From Chamaea fasciata (Eukaryota > Chordata > Aves > Passeriformes > Sylviidae): a stretch of DNA of 64,000 nt. Of this stretch, positions 1 through 11,029 are shown in pieces. How positions within the stretch are numbered: position 1 is the stretch's first letter; each line of letters begins with the position of its first letter. Both the position numbers and the translations under genes were made by a program. Location of the stretch: positions 1 to 64,000 of the forward strand of contig JARCOQ010000586.1 of assembly GCA_029207755.1 (NCBI GenBank), read 5' to 3'. Below the pieces are notes generated by a model. That model did not search any database and was not told where the DNA came from. It saw nothing but the letters and a program-made list of their open reading frames with translations.

Positions 1-1214
1 AGCGGGGCCAAAGGCAGCTCCTGCATTGCTCCTGAAGCCCTGGCCAGGCTTTGGGGCGACGCCGGAGGAGGCTGAGCCCAGCTGTTCCCGCTGTGGGAGT
101 TGTGTGCGCCTGTTTATTGCAGCATTTGCCCGACCTGGGCCCTGTCCCGGCACAGCCGGAGCCTCTTGGCCTGCGGGCGGGCGGACGCACCCGCGGGAAT
201 TGCCAGTTCTGGGGGGGCTCTCCAGGGCTGGGTTGTGACAGGGGATTCCCAGCTGCTGGGGGTGAGGCTCAGGGTCCCTGGTGCTGGATCTCAGTCCCTG
301 TAGGTCACCTTGGGTAGCAGTGCTGGGGAGCATTGCTGAGCTTCTCCTTGGGAGGTTCTTGGCTGCTCTGAGCTGTCGCCAAAGACCCTGAGCTCCTGAG
401 GTTGGTGTCTGTGTCTTTGGTGCTGACCCTGCCCCCTGGCCAAGTTACTTTGGAGGGTTTGAATAGGGTCTAGGGCTGAGTGCCCTTTGGGCAGTCTGCT
501 GCCAGTCTGGTGTGCTCCTGGAAGTGCCGCTGACCTGCCAGGACTGAGGAGCTGCTGGCTGGGTGCTGCTTCTGTTCTGCAGTGGGAGCAGGTAGCCACA
601 GGGATACAGGGGGAAAATGGGCTGCTGAAATGAAGGAAACAATATGCTTCTAACAGCAGCTACTTTCTTGTGTACATAAAGCTACAGTTCCAGTTTCTAG
701 CACTACTCTTCATGGGTACAGGTGTCTCTCTCAGTCGGCTAAGTTATTTCTCCATCACGCAGGCAGGCAGGAAGGCAGGAACGCACGCACGCATCTTTCA
801 GGGCACTTAATTGGTTAAGTGTCCATCACCGTGCTATGTGTCTCCTATCTGAGTTCTGCATTTCTTGGAGAGGCTTTCCTAGGCTCTTATTTTCAGAGCT
901 GTTGTTGTTCCTGTAGCCTTGATGAATTCCTGCGAACTCTGGAAAAGAAGACTGCAGGTGTCATCTTCACTACAAACAGTTTGGCTGATACAGGGAATGG
1001 CCCAAGTTATTCAGATACATTGCTACACCGGGAGGGCTTAGAGAGAAACCTGGAGATGGGTTGTGGAAGCCTGAAGTGGGATCTTCTCCCCTGCCGACCC
1101 TTGTGTAAGAGACGGTCCGAAGATCCCTCATCTGCCTCACGACCATCGTCAAGGACAGAGACTGAAACCCCTAAAAGGGACTTGAAAATCTCAACACAGG
1201 AGTTCTGGCCTGGC
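1..1214. other. unassigned flank, GC-moderate, no gene recognised
   Basis: Several short overlapping open frames occur but none shows a recognisable domain, and the frames overlap one another on both strands as expected by chance in GC-rich DNA. A short simple-sequence patch of CAGG- and CGCA-type units lies at about 758-794. The right part (from about 986) may already belong to the LTR-like element described next, since its left boundary is not certain. Confidence 0.4.
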
Positions 1215-1780
1215 TGAGGTGGGATGGTGGCCAAGTGCTGCCTGCAGGTGTGTTTGATGGAAAACACCCAGCACCCATATGGGAACATCAGAACCTGAGC
1301 AGAAACAATGGGCAAGTCACGGTGAAGTGACCGCGCCTGCTGACACTGCACCTGCTGACTTGGACTGGTTGACACTGTACCTGCTGATGACCGACTTGTT
1401 CTGGGTTCTCTGAATGAACACACTGCAATGATTTCCCCCAGCTGTTTGGCCAACTGCCTGTCGCTTCGGAGAGGACTATAAAAACCCTGGAGACTCCCGC
1501 TCACTTTTGAGATCTCCCCACTGGAGAAGATTGCGTCTATAGGCATCTTCAAAAGCCTCGAGGACTCGACCCTCCATGTTGGTAGCTATAATCCCCTTCC
1601 CCTCTTTTTCTGTCTTTCTTACTATTCTCCTTTTCTCTCCCCACTATCGCATTTGTTGGCACTAAATAAAGGTGCATTTGTGATTGAGTAAACTGAGTTT
1701 GTCCCCCGCTGTGTCTTTTGCGCTCTGAGATCCCTAAAACGAACCATCACGAACCCCGCTTGTGTGAGCGGATCGTGACA
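1215..1780 (+). mobile_element. LTR-like element (solo or 5' LTR), left boundary uncertain
   Basis: The stretch has the order of signals of a retroviral-type LTR on the plus strand: a TATA box in TATAAAA at 1477-1483, a pyrimidine-rich stretch, an AATAAA polyadenylation signal at 1665-1670, a GT-rich tail, and a terminal CA at 1779-1780. The left edge is not clear: a TG occurs at 1215 and another at 986. AGTTTG occurs at 978-983 and again directly after the terminal CA at 1781-1786, which could be a target-site duplication, but two extra bases separate the left copy from the TG at 986. No gag, pol or env reading frame was recognised nearby. The family was not identified. Confidence 0.55.
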
Positions 1781-1984
1781 AGTTTGCATGTGAATAAGTT
1801 CATTTGTGTACCTTTTCCGCTCTCCCTCACCCCCCATTTCGAGCCGGTGTCCATTTTGAAACTGTCTCCTTCCCGTGGGGCCGTGCTCCCGCTGCTCCCC
1901 TCACAGCCCTGATGGCGACACGCAAACCAGAGAACTCCCTGGGACTGCAGTGCCCACAGGAGGTGGAGTGGACGCCTAAAAACC
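1781..1984 (+). repeat. block B, copy 1 (204-bp dispersed repeat)
   Basis: This 204-bp segment recurs without gaps at 61584-61787 with only about eight visible substitutions (roughly 96% identity by eye). It begins exactly where the LTR-like element ends, so it could be leader sequence of that element or simply the insertion target. The two copies have unrelated sequence on both sides. No function is recognised. Confidence 0.8.
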
Positions 1985-2336
1985 CCTAGGGCCGGTGAGC
2001 CATTAGCCAGACAGGACTCCAAACTACCCCAGTGAGCAGGGAGAACATGGGGCTGCTTGCTGGGGCTCCGTGTCTTGTCGCCATAAGTCAGATAGTGCCC
2101 TCTCTGCGTGACTGCCCTCGGCTTGTCAACGAGCCTGTGCTTTCCTGCGGCTCTCGTGGGGACGCAAGCCCCGGCTCTGTCGGGCACCTGGCAAAGCTGT
2201 TTCACCTCCTCGTCCTCATCGCTCCAGGGAGCAGTGGCGGTGTGTGTGACCCCTTGGGTTCCCCGCCCAAAGCTGTCCTAATACAGGCATTTAAAGGGAG
2301 ATTTGTCTCCTGGCCCACTCATAACAGGTGTGGTCT

Positions 2337-2873
2337 CACTTGGATGTGCCTGCAGTCCTGGAAGCTTGACTAATCCTTTTTCTGCCTCATTTGGACCTTG
2401 AGGTTGTTTCATGGTGGTCTCACTTTCATGTGTCTGCAGTTCTAGAATGTTGGCTACCCTTTTTTCTCCTAGAATTAAACTTTGAGCTTGTTGGGGGGTG
2501 GTCCCACTTTGATATATCTGCTGTCTAGGTAGCTTGACTGCCCTTTTTTCTCCTACATTTGGACCCTGAGCTTGTTTGTTGGCATCTCACTTTCATGTGT
2601 CTCTGCTCCTGGAAGCTTGACCACCTGATATTCTTCTGCAGATAAAACTGGAATTGGTTTGGGGTGGTCTCACTAATGTATGTCTGCAGTCATGGTGGTT
2701 TGAGTACCCTGTTTTCTCCAAAAACTGGATCTTGAGCTTGTTTAGGGGCTCTCTGTGTCTGCAATTCTGGAAGACAGACTACCCGTTTTTCTCTTAGAAA
2801 TTGGTTTTGAGCTTGTTTGGGGGTGGTCTCACTTCCATGTGTCCTGCAGTCCTGGAAGCTGGACTACTCACGT
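2337..2873 (+). repeat. ~84-bp tandem repeat array, left copy (about 6 diverged units)
   Basis: Units begin with CACTT and carry the landmarks TGTCTGCAGTCCTGGAAGCT, then CTACCC, TTTTTTCTCC, GGACCTTGAGCTTGTTTGG and TGGTCT. Spacing is about 77-85 bp. Units are considerably diverged from one another. The same family forms a second array at 60356-61330 near the other end of the window. Confidence 0.85.
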
Positions 2874-5800
2874 TCTCTTCCAAATCCACCTGGGCCTCGT
2901 TGGCTGCTGTATTTGGGGAGTGCAGGTACCATGTACTGTTGACACATGGATGGTTTCATCTGCTCAGGGGGGTTGTTCTCTGCGAGCAAACAGCTTTAGG
3001 ATGGATGCCCTCAGACTTGATGTTGTATGGGGCACTCATCTAGCCTTCCAAATCAGTTAAATCGACCGTGGAGGTCAGTGAGGTGATGGATTTTTCAGCC
3101 AGACCGCCCTCACGTTCCACTTGGAATAGCGACCCTTGTTTCTGTAATACAGAAAAGCAAGGTTATGTCATTTGTGGCTGTCATTGTTTTAGCATGTAAA
3201 TATCATTACATTTGAGGCTTGTATTGTACAAAGTTTTGCTCTTCACTCCTGGCAAAGGCCTTCTACGTTTTGTGTACAAAGTTCTTGCCATTTTTTCATT
3301 TCATGCCCTGTGTATAGTGTCTCTGGTATGTCGGGATGCAGAATAAGGTTTGAAATTGCCTACAGTTCTGATGTTGTACATGCACAGTGTGTTTCTGCTG
3401 ATTGTCAGTGATGTGCTGTGGAAAATTTTGCCCTCTTGACTGTGCTTGTAGTCAAGAACTTGACTCTCTACTAAACAAAGAAGGTTAAGACCTTCATGTT
3501 TTAGACTGTAAGGAGAGGAATGAGGTGGAAAAAACCATCAAAGCTATCACAAGTATATTTAGAAATAACGAACTCTGATTTCATTTTGCTCTTGGAATAA
3601 GTCTGCTACACCTAATGACAGGTGGGTTTTCTGGAGGTTCTGAAATGTGGTGACAGGAAGCTTCTCTGAGTTATATCTTGGGCATAAAGGGTCCTCATGC
3701 ATGCTAGACTGGGGAGAGAGAAAGCAGCAAGAGCCTGACAAGACAATGTGGTAGGAAAAAGGAGTGGGCAGAACCGACACAACCAAATAGGAGTTTAGCA
3801 GGGTAGTGCCACTAAATCGGAACAGGGAGTGAAAGATTGACAGTAACTGGGAAACCAAAAAAGTGATGGTTTCCTTCAGTGAGCTGCCAGGTACTTGTGG
3901 CAGTAGAGGATGGAGCTGCATAGGAATTGTGGGGAAGTTGTAGGTGTGGGACTTATGATGCAGGATTTGTAGAATTTGTAGATGTAGAATGATGTTTGCT
4001 TTCAAAGGAAAAGGCTGAATAAATTTAGGAAAAGGAGGGCAGACAAGCCCTACTTGTACTTTAAACTCATCCAATATTTCTCTGATGTCAAACATACGTC
4101 AAGATAAAAAAAATAATTTTAGCCAGAAATGGAAATTAAAAGTTTTCAGACTGCAGTACAGTGGAAGGTCTACAAATAGTCCCTCTGTGTAACAGGGCGG
4201 GAATATTGTGTTTTGGTAAAAGTTCCTTTTTTGACTAGAAGATCACTAATGCGACTGACTTGTCAAGTAGATCTTGCTCTAGTTACAGGGAACCGTTTTT
4301 TGCCCTTTGCGTTGTAACTTTGCATTGGGCAAAAAGTGATTTGTGGCAAAGTCACTGTAGTAAAAATTAGCCTATTCTCATTTTTTGTGTACCAGAGAAC
4401 ACTTTTCTTTTTTAACACTGTTGTGCCATTTTCAAACCTTGATACAGTACACAAGAACAGACAGCTTTTAGTGCACGTAGTATTCTTTGTATTAGAGCTT
4501 AATTTGAAATGTTTGCCACTTTGGAAAGGAGAGAGTGAAGGAACCTGGCTGCAGATTTCAGGGTGACTCATGAGCTTTATCTTTCTACTAAAAATAGAGA
4601 ATTGCACAAAATCTACTAAATCAGCAGAAAAAACCTGGCATTTTGTAACACTGAACAAAATCCTGTATCTTGTGCCGCTGGCAGTTCTTAGCTGTGTTGG
4701 CTTAAATACAGCTCTCTTAAATGTGCTTTGAGTTTTGTTAGTTGACTTTTGACTTCCCTGTGTCTGCTTTTCCTTTTCCATTCCGTGCTGAGCTGGGTTG
4801 ACAAAGTTCTGTTTACCTGCAGCTGTTTGTGTGTGTAATATTTAGACACTCATCTGAAAAAAAAAACCCTCAGGTAGTGGTGGATGGTTGTGAAGGGGTT
4901 CTCCTCCATGTGACAAACTTGTGTCTTAACATGGAAATGACAAATTTCAGTAAAATAGTTTCCACATAAAGTAGAAGCTTGAAGCTTCCTAGAGAGAGTT
5001 CAATTTGCTGCTTCTGTGGGGTGAGAATTTTCTCTTTTCTCTACCTTTGCATTGATATCATCTGAAACTCCGGTGTGATCCTTCAGATAGGCAGTAACAG
5101 GATCCTTTAATGCCCTCTGGATTGGACACTTGTGATGTGATATTGATCACTGCAGCTTTGAATCATCATTACAGACGTGAGCTAATACCTTAGGCTGAGT
5201 TTGATGGTGGATGATAACTCCTGTTTTCAGGCTAGAGCAATCTCTTTTGCTTACACCAGGAAATTAGAAAAGGCAGAGTGGCAATGAACAGTGTGACTTT
5301 GTCTTGCTTAGTTGGGAAAATATTGCTGTGTTCTGCTGTGTTTTGAAACAAACAAAGAAAAAAACCCAAAACAAAACCCAGTGCTTGTTTTATTTTTCTG
5401 AAGTTGTTGTTATGTTTTGGGGAACTCGGGGATGAAGCAAGATATTATCATAGAAGTGAAAAACTGTTCATACTAGAAGTAGTATTAGAACCAAAACAAT
5501 TTGTAGGGGAATTCCTCTTACTTTACAGTCCTTGCAGTGTTCTCTTAATCTTGTTTTCTTTCCCTGTTAATGTGCAGAGGTTTGTATGTGGAGAGTTTTC
5601 CAGAACGTAGGTTCTCTATAACACTGCTTTTGGGGAATGAGAGAGGAGGAACTTTGTCTTGAAAAGTATTTCAAATCTTCCAGCTGATGGCTCTGTCTGC
5701 AGAAACACAGTTTTTCCCACCACTGCTAAGCTGCAGCTAAAAACGGTGGAAAGCCTGTTTTTTTGGGAGCAGAGGACACTGCAGCAACCCTGCAGAACAG

Positions 5801-8670
5801 CTGAGAAAACTTGTGGAAATGTTTGTTTTGCAATTTTGCCTTGTGACAACTTGCAGTTCCAGCATTTTCCTTAAAGAGAACGATTTGAGGTTGTGTGGAC
5901 TGCTCTTATGTTTCCAGGATTGTCCTAACAGTCTTCAAACCATTGTTTTTACTTGTTACTTCAAGAGACAGGAAACTTGGACATCTAGTTTTGTCCAAAC
6001 TCTGGATGAGGCCTTTGAAGGAGTATCTTTAAAAACACATTTCCCAGGCCTATGGAGACATGGTGTCCTACAGTCCTTAAATGTCCTGTAGGAAATAGTA
6101 CTTTTTGTTACAGACTTCAGCTTGTATCGAGATTTAATATCAATGCTTTCAATAGATTCAAAATAATTTTCTGTCTCTGGTGGTGCATTCTTTTTCAGAG
6201 GTTTTTGTCTCACTGTTCTGCCTAACAGTGTTCCGAAGAAATGAATTTTTAACAGGAATTGAGAAGTTGTGGTTTTGAATCTTATTTCAAGGAGGCATCT
6301 CCAGGGATCAAGTTGAAGTGCATTACATTGGTTTGTTTCCATATCTGGGTTAGTAATTGGACAAATACGAAGACAGTTGGAAACACAGAAATAGGGTTTT
6401 TTTTCTTTTTGTATTGCTTCAAATTTAATTATTTTAAGAAACCAGATTTTGCCATAAGTTTTGTTTTTCCTGACTCCTGTCTATCCTTTCTAATAAGCGT
6501 TTTTCACTTTTTTAGGGCCGCTTTTTCTTGATGTTTAATTGTAGTGTGTCCCTTACTTGGCAATATTTTGCTCAGGGTGATTTGCAGACTAAAGTAGCTT
6601 GCTGATGAAAGTTAATTTTTTATCAGGCCTGTAGAGCCATGTGCTTGTGTGTGGGGGTGAGAAGAGGGCAGAGAAAGGGAAGAAGGCAAGGATTAAGTGA
6701 GTCGATACATGTGCAAGAGGTTGCCTGAACTGCAGAGATTAAACAAACCAAAGAAGGGCTCTGTCTAAAATGAGGAATTAAATGTATTTGTGACAAATAT
6801 CAACATCTATCTCTAATTTGTTTTTACTCAAGAACTAGGCCCTTAGAGACTTGTGAAATCTACTGGCAAACATCATGACTACATTTTGAGAGACAAGAAA
6901 TGTGTAAAAGGAAGAAAAAAAATGGGGAAGGGAGATGGGCAAGAGAATTATTCTGGTCTGAAGAGGATGGATGACTTTCTAGAGCCTATCTGGAAAAAAT
7001 ATTGACAGATTCAACAGCAAATAGCACATGGATGAGAGGTTTTTCTCCAAAGTAATTGGTGCCAGATGTAGCCCGTCCTTTAACTTGATAAAATAATAGT
7101 TTAGGTGTAGGAAGTTCATTATCTACACTTAAGAAACATGTCTGTGTAGTACTCTATGGGAAATTACAAAATAAGGCGTTAAAATGGTGGTTGGTAAACT
7201 GGACAGGGAATGACTGAAGGGGAGAGCAAGAAGCTGTACTTGGAAGGGAAGAATTGGTCTGTTAATACAGATCCTCAGGGTTTGTCTTGAGGCTGTTCTT
7301 CAGGATGAACTAAATGCCATGGCACAGGATTAAGAGACTTTGATAGGCGGGAGGGGCAGATAATTCCTGGAAGAACTGGATGGTCTCGACAGCCTGGAAT
7401 GTAAAGCAGGGCACAGTTGAGTAACATAGAGTGAAGTTCATGTGCTAGTGAGAATTGTTGTGAAGGAGAAGGTTCAAATCAAAAAAACCCACCCACCCAA
7501 CAACCAGCTGTGAAGGTGCTGGCTCACAACAGGCTGGCCATAAGCAGGGAATGTGTTGACGCTGTGAAAAAGGTTTGGTTTCAGTGGAAAAGAAAACCAA
7601 GCTGTTTTAAGATGGAGAGCTGACAACACTGTCAGGCCACAAGTCACATGTGGGATTGGCACAGGTTGTGTACAGCGTGTTTATGGGATTTTTTTGCTGC
7701 TTCCCCTCACCAGATATACTGGAGTTGTTAATTTTTGCCCAAAGCCTAGACTCAAAACCCCCCTGTAATACTGTAACATCTACACCTGAAATGTATATTC
7801 AAATGTAGGCTAAAGAACATAAGTTCCAAATGGGCTTCTTATCCTTAATGTTCTTCTGCTGCAGTTCAAGTAAATGTAATGTATTAGTTGCTCATTGAAT
7901 GCAGTACCACTTTTAAAAATTCAATTTGCTGTGCAGGATTTTTCCCAAGGTCCATTAGATAATGTCAAGTTTAAATCTGTCCGTGAGTCTAGAGAGATCG
8001 CCATGCAGATGGAGCTGTGGAAAGCCAAATGAAAGATTTTCATATAAGCACATTGGGCTTAAACAAATCTGTTTAATTTGTTTTCCTCCCAGCCCCTGTT
8101 TTCAACAACTTGAATTCCTCAGATATTCAAAGTTGTTTTGGAAGTGTTTAACACAGAAAGTGAAAATGCAGCCTGAACAAAAGGATTGTTATTTTAAGAG
8201 AGGAATATTTTGGAAGCGGTGGGAACAAACAAAGGTACAAGTTCATTATGACATGAATTTAGTCTCAGACTAAATGGTTTTCTTCTGTGTCCATGCTAGG
8301 ACAAAGAGATTGCTTCCCCCAGTTTGTCCTCCCCTTGCTGCATGAGGAAACTTCAGTTACCAAATACAGGATCTTGTGCATCTTCATCCGTCTTGGTACA
8401 TAATGGCAGTTTAAACACTTTGCTTTGTGTAATTTTGCCAGCGGATGGGATAGGGAGAAAAATCTGATTCGGATGATTCCTAGATATTTTTATCAGGTCA
8501 GGGCTGTAATATTGGCCACTGGTGAGTGGTAATTTGTGTTAGGGGAGATTTCTTGTGTTTCATAGCTCCCCTAGATTAGTGTACAGAGGATATTGAGAAA
8601 ATGCTTGGGCTGAGGTTGGCCAGAGTCTCACGGTCAGTCACTAGGTATTTCTAAGGGTGTTCTGAGCTTC
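2874..8670. other. unique intron-like DNA, no gene recognised
   Basis: The sequence is AT-average, non-repetitive and full of short stops on all frames. The longest open frame, on the minus strand at 3559-4095 (178 codons), has no recognisable domain, no biased composition and no obvious splice signals, and looks like chance. Short homopolymer runs occur (for example around 4856-4866). No RNA gene or mobile element was recognised. Confidence 0.5.
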
Positions 8671-8800
8671 TTTGCGCCTCGGTGTATCCCATCATGCCCT
8701 GCGGTGCCGCTTTGCGCCTCGGTGTATCCCGTCATTCCCTGCGGTGCCGCTCTGCGCCCCGGTGTATCCCGTCATTCCCCCGGCGCCGCTTTGCTCCTCT
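8671..8800. repeat. 40-bp CpG-rich tandem array, R1 (3 units plus a partial)
   Basis: Units start at 8671, 8711 and 8751 and have the core TTTGCGCCTCGGTGTATCCC followed by GTCATGCCCYGCGGYGCCGC. A final partial unit runs into the CRE module. The same array has 8 full units in R2 and 6 in R3, so its length changes between copies. Confidence 0.9.
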
Positions 8801-8809
8801 GCGTACAAA

Positions 8810-9110
8810 TGACGTCACCGGCGTTTATTTCGACTCTCATTTGCATAAATTTACATGAGGCTGGTGCCTCGGTGAGGTGGGCGGGGTCTGAGTCACGCCC
8901 AGGCCCCTCCCAGTACAAACCAGTAACTCCCAGTCCCCGTGGTCAGTGACGTCATTCGCGTTTATTTGTGCTCTCATTTACATAAATTTGCATCTCGGTG
9001 CGGTGGGCGGGGTCAGAGCCGCGTTGGCCCCTCCCACTCCCTCCCAGTACAACCCAATAACCCCCAGGCCCCGCCCAGTTTGTCCCGCCCTTGTAGCTCC
9101 ATATAAGGGA
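8810..9110. promoter_or_regulatory. duplicated promoter-like module, R1 (CRE, octamer, GC boxes, CArG-like box)
   Basis: Two adjacent related half-modules of about 135 bp each contain a perfect CRE palindrome TGACGTCA (8810-8817 and 8947-8954), an octamer ATTTGCAT (8839-8846 and 8986-8993), the GC-box-like string GGTGGGCGGGG, and a CCCCTCCCAGTAC stretch. CCATATAAGG at 9099-9108 fits the CArG consensus, and GGGGGCGTGG and GGGGCGTGG lie just after it. The arrangement resembles a compact vertebrate promoter or enhancer. No start site or transcript direction can be proven; nearby exon candidates lie on the minus strand. Confidence 0.55.
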
Positions 9111-9196
9111 AGGGGGCGTGGCCTGATGAGGGGCGTGGTCGGTTCACCTGTGGGGGGAGGGGCAAAGGTTACACCACGCCCAGAAACCCCGAAACC

Positions 9197-9840
9197 AGTA
9201 TAAACCAGTATAAACCAGTCACCCCCAAACCCACTCCCAGTCCATCCCAGTATAAACCAGTGACCCCAAACCCACTCCCAGTCCATCCCAGTATAAACCA
9301 GTGACCCCAAACCCACTCCCAGTTCATCCCAGTATAAACCAGTAACCCCAAACCCACTCCCAGTCCCTCCCAGTATAAACCAGTGACCCCAAACCCACTC
9401 CCAGTCCCTCCCAGTACAAACCAGTGACCCCAAACCCACTCCCAGTCCATCCCAGTATAAACCAGTGACCCCAAACCCACTCCCAGTCCATCCCAGTACA
9501 AACCAGTGACCCCAAACCCACTCCCAGTCCCTCCCAGTATAAACCAGTGACCCCCAAACCCACTCCCAGTCCATCCCAGTATAAACCAGTGACCCCAAAC
9601 CCACTCCCAGTCTATCCCAGTATAAACCAGTGACCCCAAACCCACTCCCAGTCCATCCCAGTATAAACCAGTGACCCCAAACCCGCTCCCAGTCCATCCC
9701 AGTATAAACCAGTAACCCCAAACCCACTCCCAGTCCCTCCCAGTATAAACCAGTGACCCCAAACCCACTCCCAGTCCATCCCAGTATAAACCAGTGACCC
9801 CAAACCCACTCCCAGTCCATCCCAGTATAAACCAGTGCCC
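9197..9840. repeat. 41-bp satellite array, R1 (about 16 units)
   Basis: The unit reads CCCAGTATAAACCAGTGACC then CCAAACCCACTCCCAGTCCAT, 41 bp, with occasional 42-bp units carrying an extra C. Because 41 is not a multiple of three, the array stays open in all minus-strand frames for hundreds of codons. These long apparent proteins are an artefact of the repeat. The array ends at the 77-bp exon candidate at 9867-9943. Confidence 0.95.
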
Positions 9841-9866
9841 CCCAGTCCCCGTCCCAGTGCCCTCAC

Positions 9867-9943
9867 CTGTCCGTACTGGTTTGAACTGGGATCTCTCGAC
9901 ACTTGGCGGCCTCCAGGGAGCGGCTCAGGGTCAGAGCCCGGCG
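9867..9943 (-). CDS. gene 2 exon candidate c, R1 (77 bp, coiled-coil-like)
   Basis: On the minus strand a CCCCCAG acceptor precedes the exon and a GTGAGG donor follows it, with 77 bp between. One open frame reads RRALTLSRSLEAAKCRE and continues to IPVQTSTD, an amphipathic, coiled-coil-like pattern. That frame joins in phase to the exons at 10933-10965 and 12128-12195. A second frame, rich in proline and glycine, is also open and phase-compatible across all three exons, so the frame is not settled. R2 and R3 keep the exon and both splice sites with several amino-acid changes. The protein was not identified. A compact minus-strand gene starting at the 13.3-13.7 kb promoter is the likely host. 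Confidence 0.4.
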
Positions 9944-9956
9944 CTGGGGGATACTG

Positions 9957-10165
9957 GGAGTTACTGGTTTATACTGGTTTGTACTGGTTTGCACTGGGTT
10001 ATACTGGTTTGTACTGGTCTGGGGGTTTTCCTTACTGGTTTGTACTGGGAGGGGGTTTAGGGGTCACTGGGATGAAGTGGGATGAACTGGGAAGGGATTT
10101 GGGGTGACTGGTTTGTACTGGTTTATACTGGTTTGGGGTTTTTCTTTACTGGTTTGTACTGGTTT
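9957..10165. repeat. 11-bp ACTGGTTTRTA repeats, R1 (reverse complement of the satellite motif)
   Basis: Repeated ACTGGTTTATACTGG and ACTGGTTTGTACTGG strings follow the exon. They are the reverse complement of the CCAGTATAAACCAGT core of the 41-bp array on the other side of the exon. The 77-bp exon therefore sits between inverted repeat arms. Confidence 0.85.
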
Positions 10166-10926
10166 ATACTGGGAGGGGGTTTGGGGGTTTTGGGGGATTT
10201 TTGGGGAGAATTTGGGGGATTTTGGGGCATCAAAAATCCCAATTTTTAGTCAGAATTTTTGGGTCATTTTTTGGGATTTTGGGGCTCGGAAATCCCGATT
10301 TTTAATGGGAATTTTTGGGGTCATTTTTGGGGCATTTTGGGTGAATTTTGGGGGATTTTGGGGCTCTAAAAGTTCCGATTTTTAGTGGGAATTTTGGAGT
10401 GATTTTGGGGGATTCTGGGGCTTTAAAAATCTCAGTTTTGGGGGGGAATTTTGGAGTACATTTTTGGGATTTTGGGTGGAAATTTTGGGGGTTTTGGGGT
10501 TTCAAAAATTCCAATTTTTGGGTGAATTTTTGGGATATTTGGGGCTCTAAAAATCCCAATTTTTAGTGGGAATTTTGGGGTTTTTTGAGGGATTTTAGGT
10601 GGGAATTTTGGGGTGAATTTGGGGGATTTTGGGGCTTTAAAAATGTCAGTTTTCAGTGGAAGTTTTGGGGTCATTTTTGGGGGTTTTGGGTGGAAATTTT
10701 GGGGTGAATTTTTGGGATTTTTGGGGCTCTAAAAATTCCAATTTTTGGGGGGAATTCTGGGGTGATTTTTGGGATTTTGGGTGGAAATTTTGGGGTGACT
10801 TTTGGGGGTTTTGGAACTTCAAAGATTCCAATTTTGGGGATCTTTGGGGCTCTAAAAATCCCAATTTTTATTGGGAATTTTGGGGTAAATTTGGAGGGTT
10901 TTGGGGTGATTTTGGGGTTTTTTGGG
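10166..10926. repeat. G/T-rich GGGGATTTTGGGG repeat tract, R1
   Basis: Imperfect repeats of GGGAATTTTGGGGTGATTTT and GGGGCTCTAAAAATCCCAAT type fill this stretch. The plus strand carries many runs of four or more G and could form G-quadruplexes. In the gene model this is intron. Its G-rich polarity is reversed on the other side of the exon at 10933-10965. Confidence 0.85.
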
Positions 10927-10932
10927 ACTCAC

Positions 10933-10965
10933 CACCAGCTCTTGGTTCTCTTGGAGCCGCCGGAG
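10933..10965 (-). CDS. gene 2 exon candidate b, R1 only (33-bp micro-exon)
   Basis: On the minus strand the sequence CAG precedes and GTGAGT (a consensus donor) follows a 33-bp segment reading LRRLQENQELV. It joins in phase to RRALTLSRS in the next exon (9867-9943), giving a continuous coiled-coil-like stretch. An alternative acceptor farther upstream, at about 10996, would add a proline/arginine-rich segment. The piece lies in a G/C-rich island between two repeat tracts of opposite polarity. R2 and R3 lack it. The protein was not identified. Confidence 0.4.
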
Positions 10966-11029
10966 CTGCCCCCGCCGGGGGGGGAGGGGCGCCCGTCTGG
11001 AGGGGGGGAGGGGAGGGGAGGGACAAAAA

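Noticed and set aside
986..1786. AGTTTG as a proven target-site duplication of the left LTR
   Set aside because: The left copy is two bases away from the TG, and the flank does not match the second copy of block B; six-base matches occur often by chance.
3559..4095. 178-codon minus-strand open frame in the left unique region
   Set aside because: No recognisable domain, no promoter or splice context, ordinary AT-average DNA; likely chance.
8978..9820. 280-codon minus-strand open frame with tryptophan/glycine repeats (and like frames at 22592-23306 and 33190-33904)
   Set aside because: It is the 41-bp satellite read through; the same periodic peptide appears in all frames, and the frame has no domain.
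8671..9840. CRISPR-like appearance of regularly spaced repeats
   Set aside because: Units are contiguous tandem repeats without unique spacers, in eukaryotic DNA.
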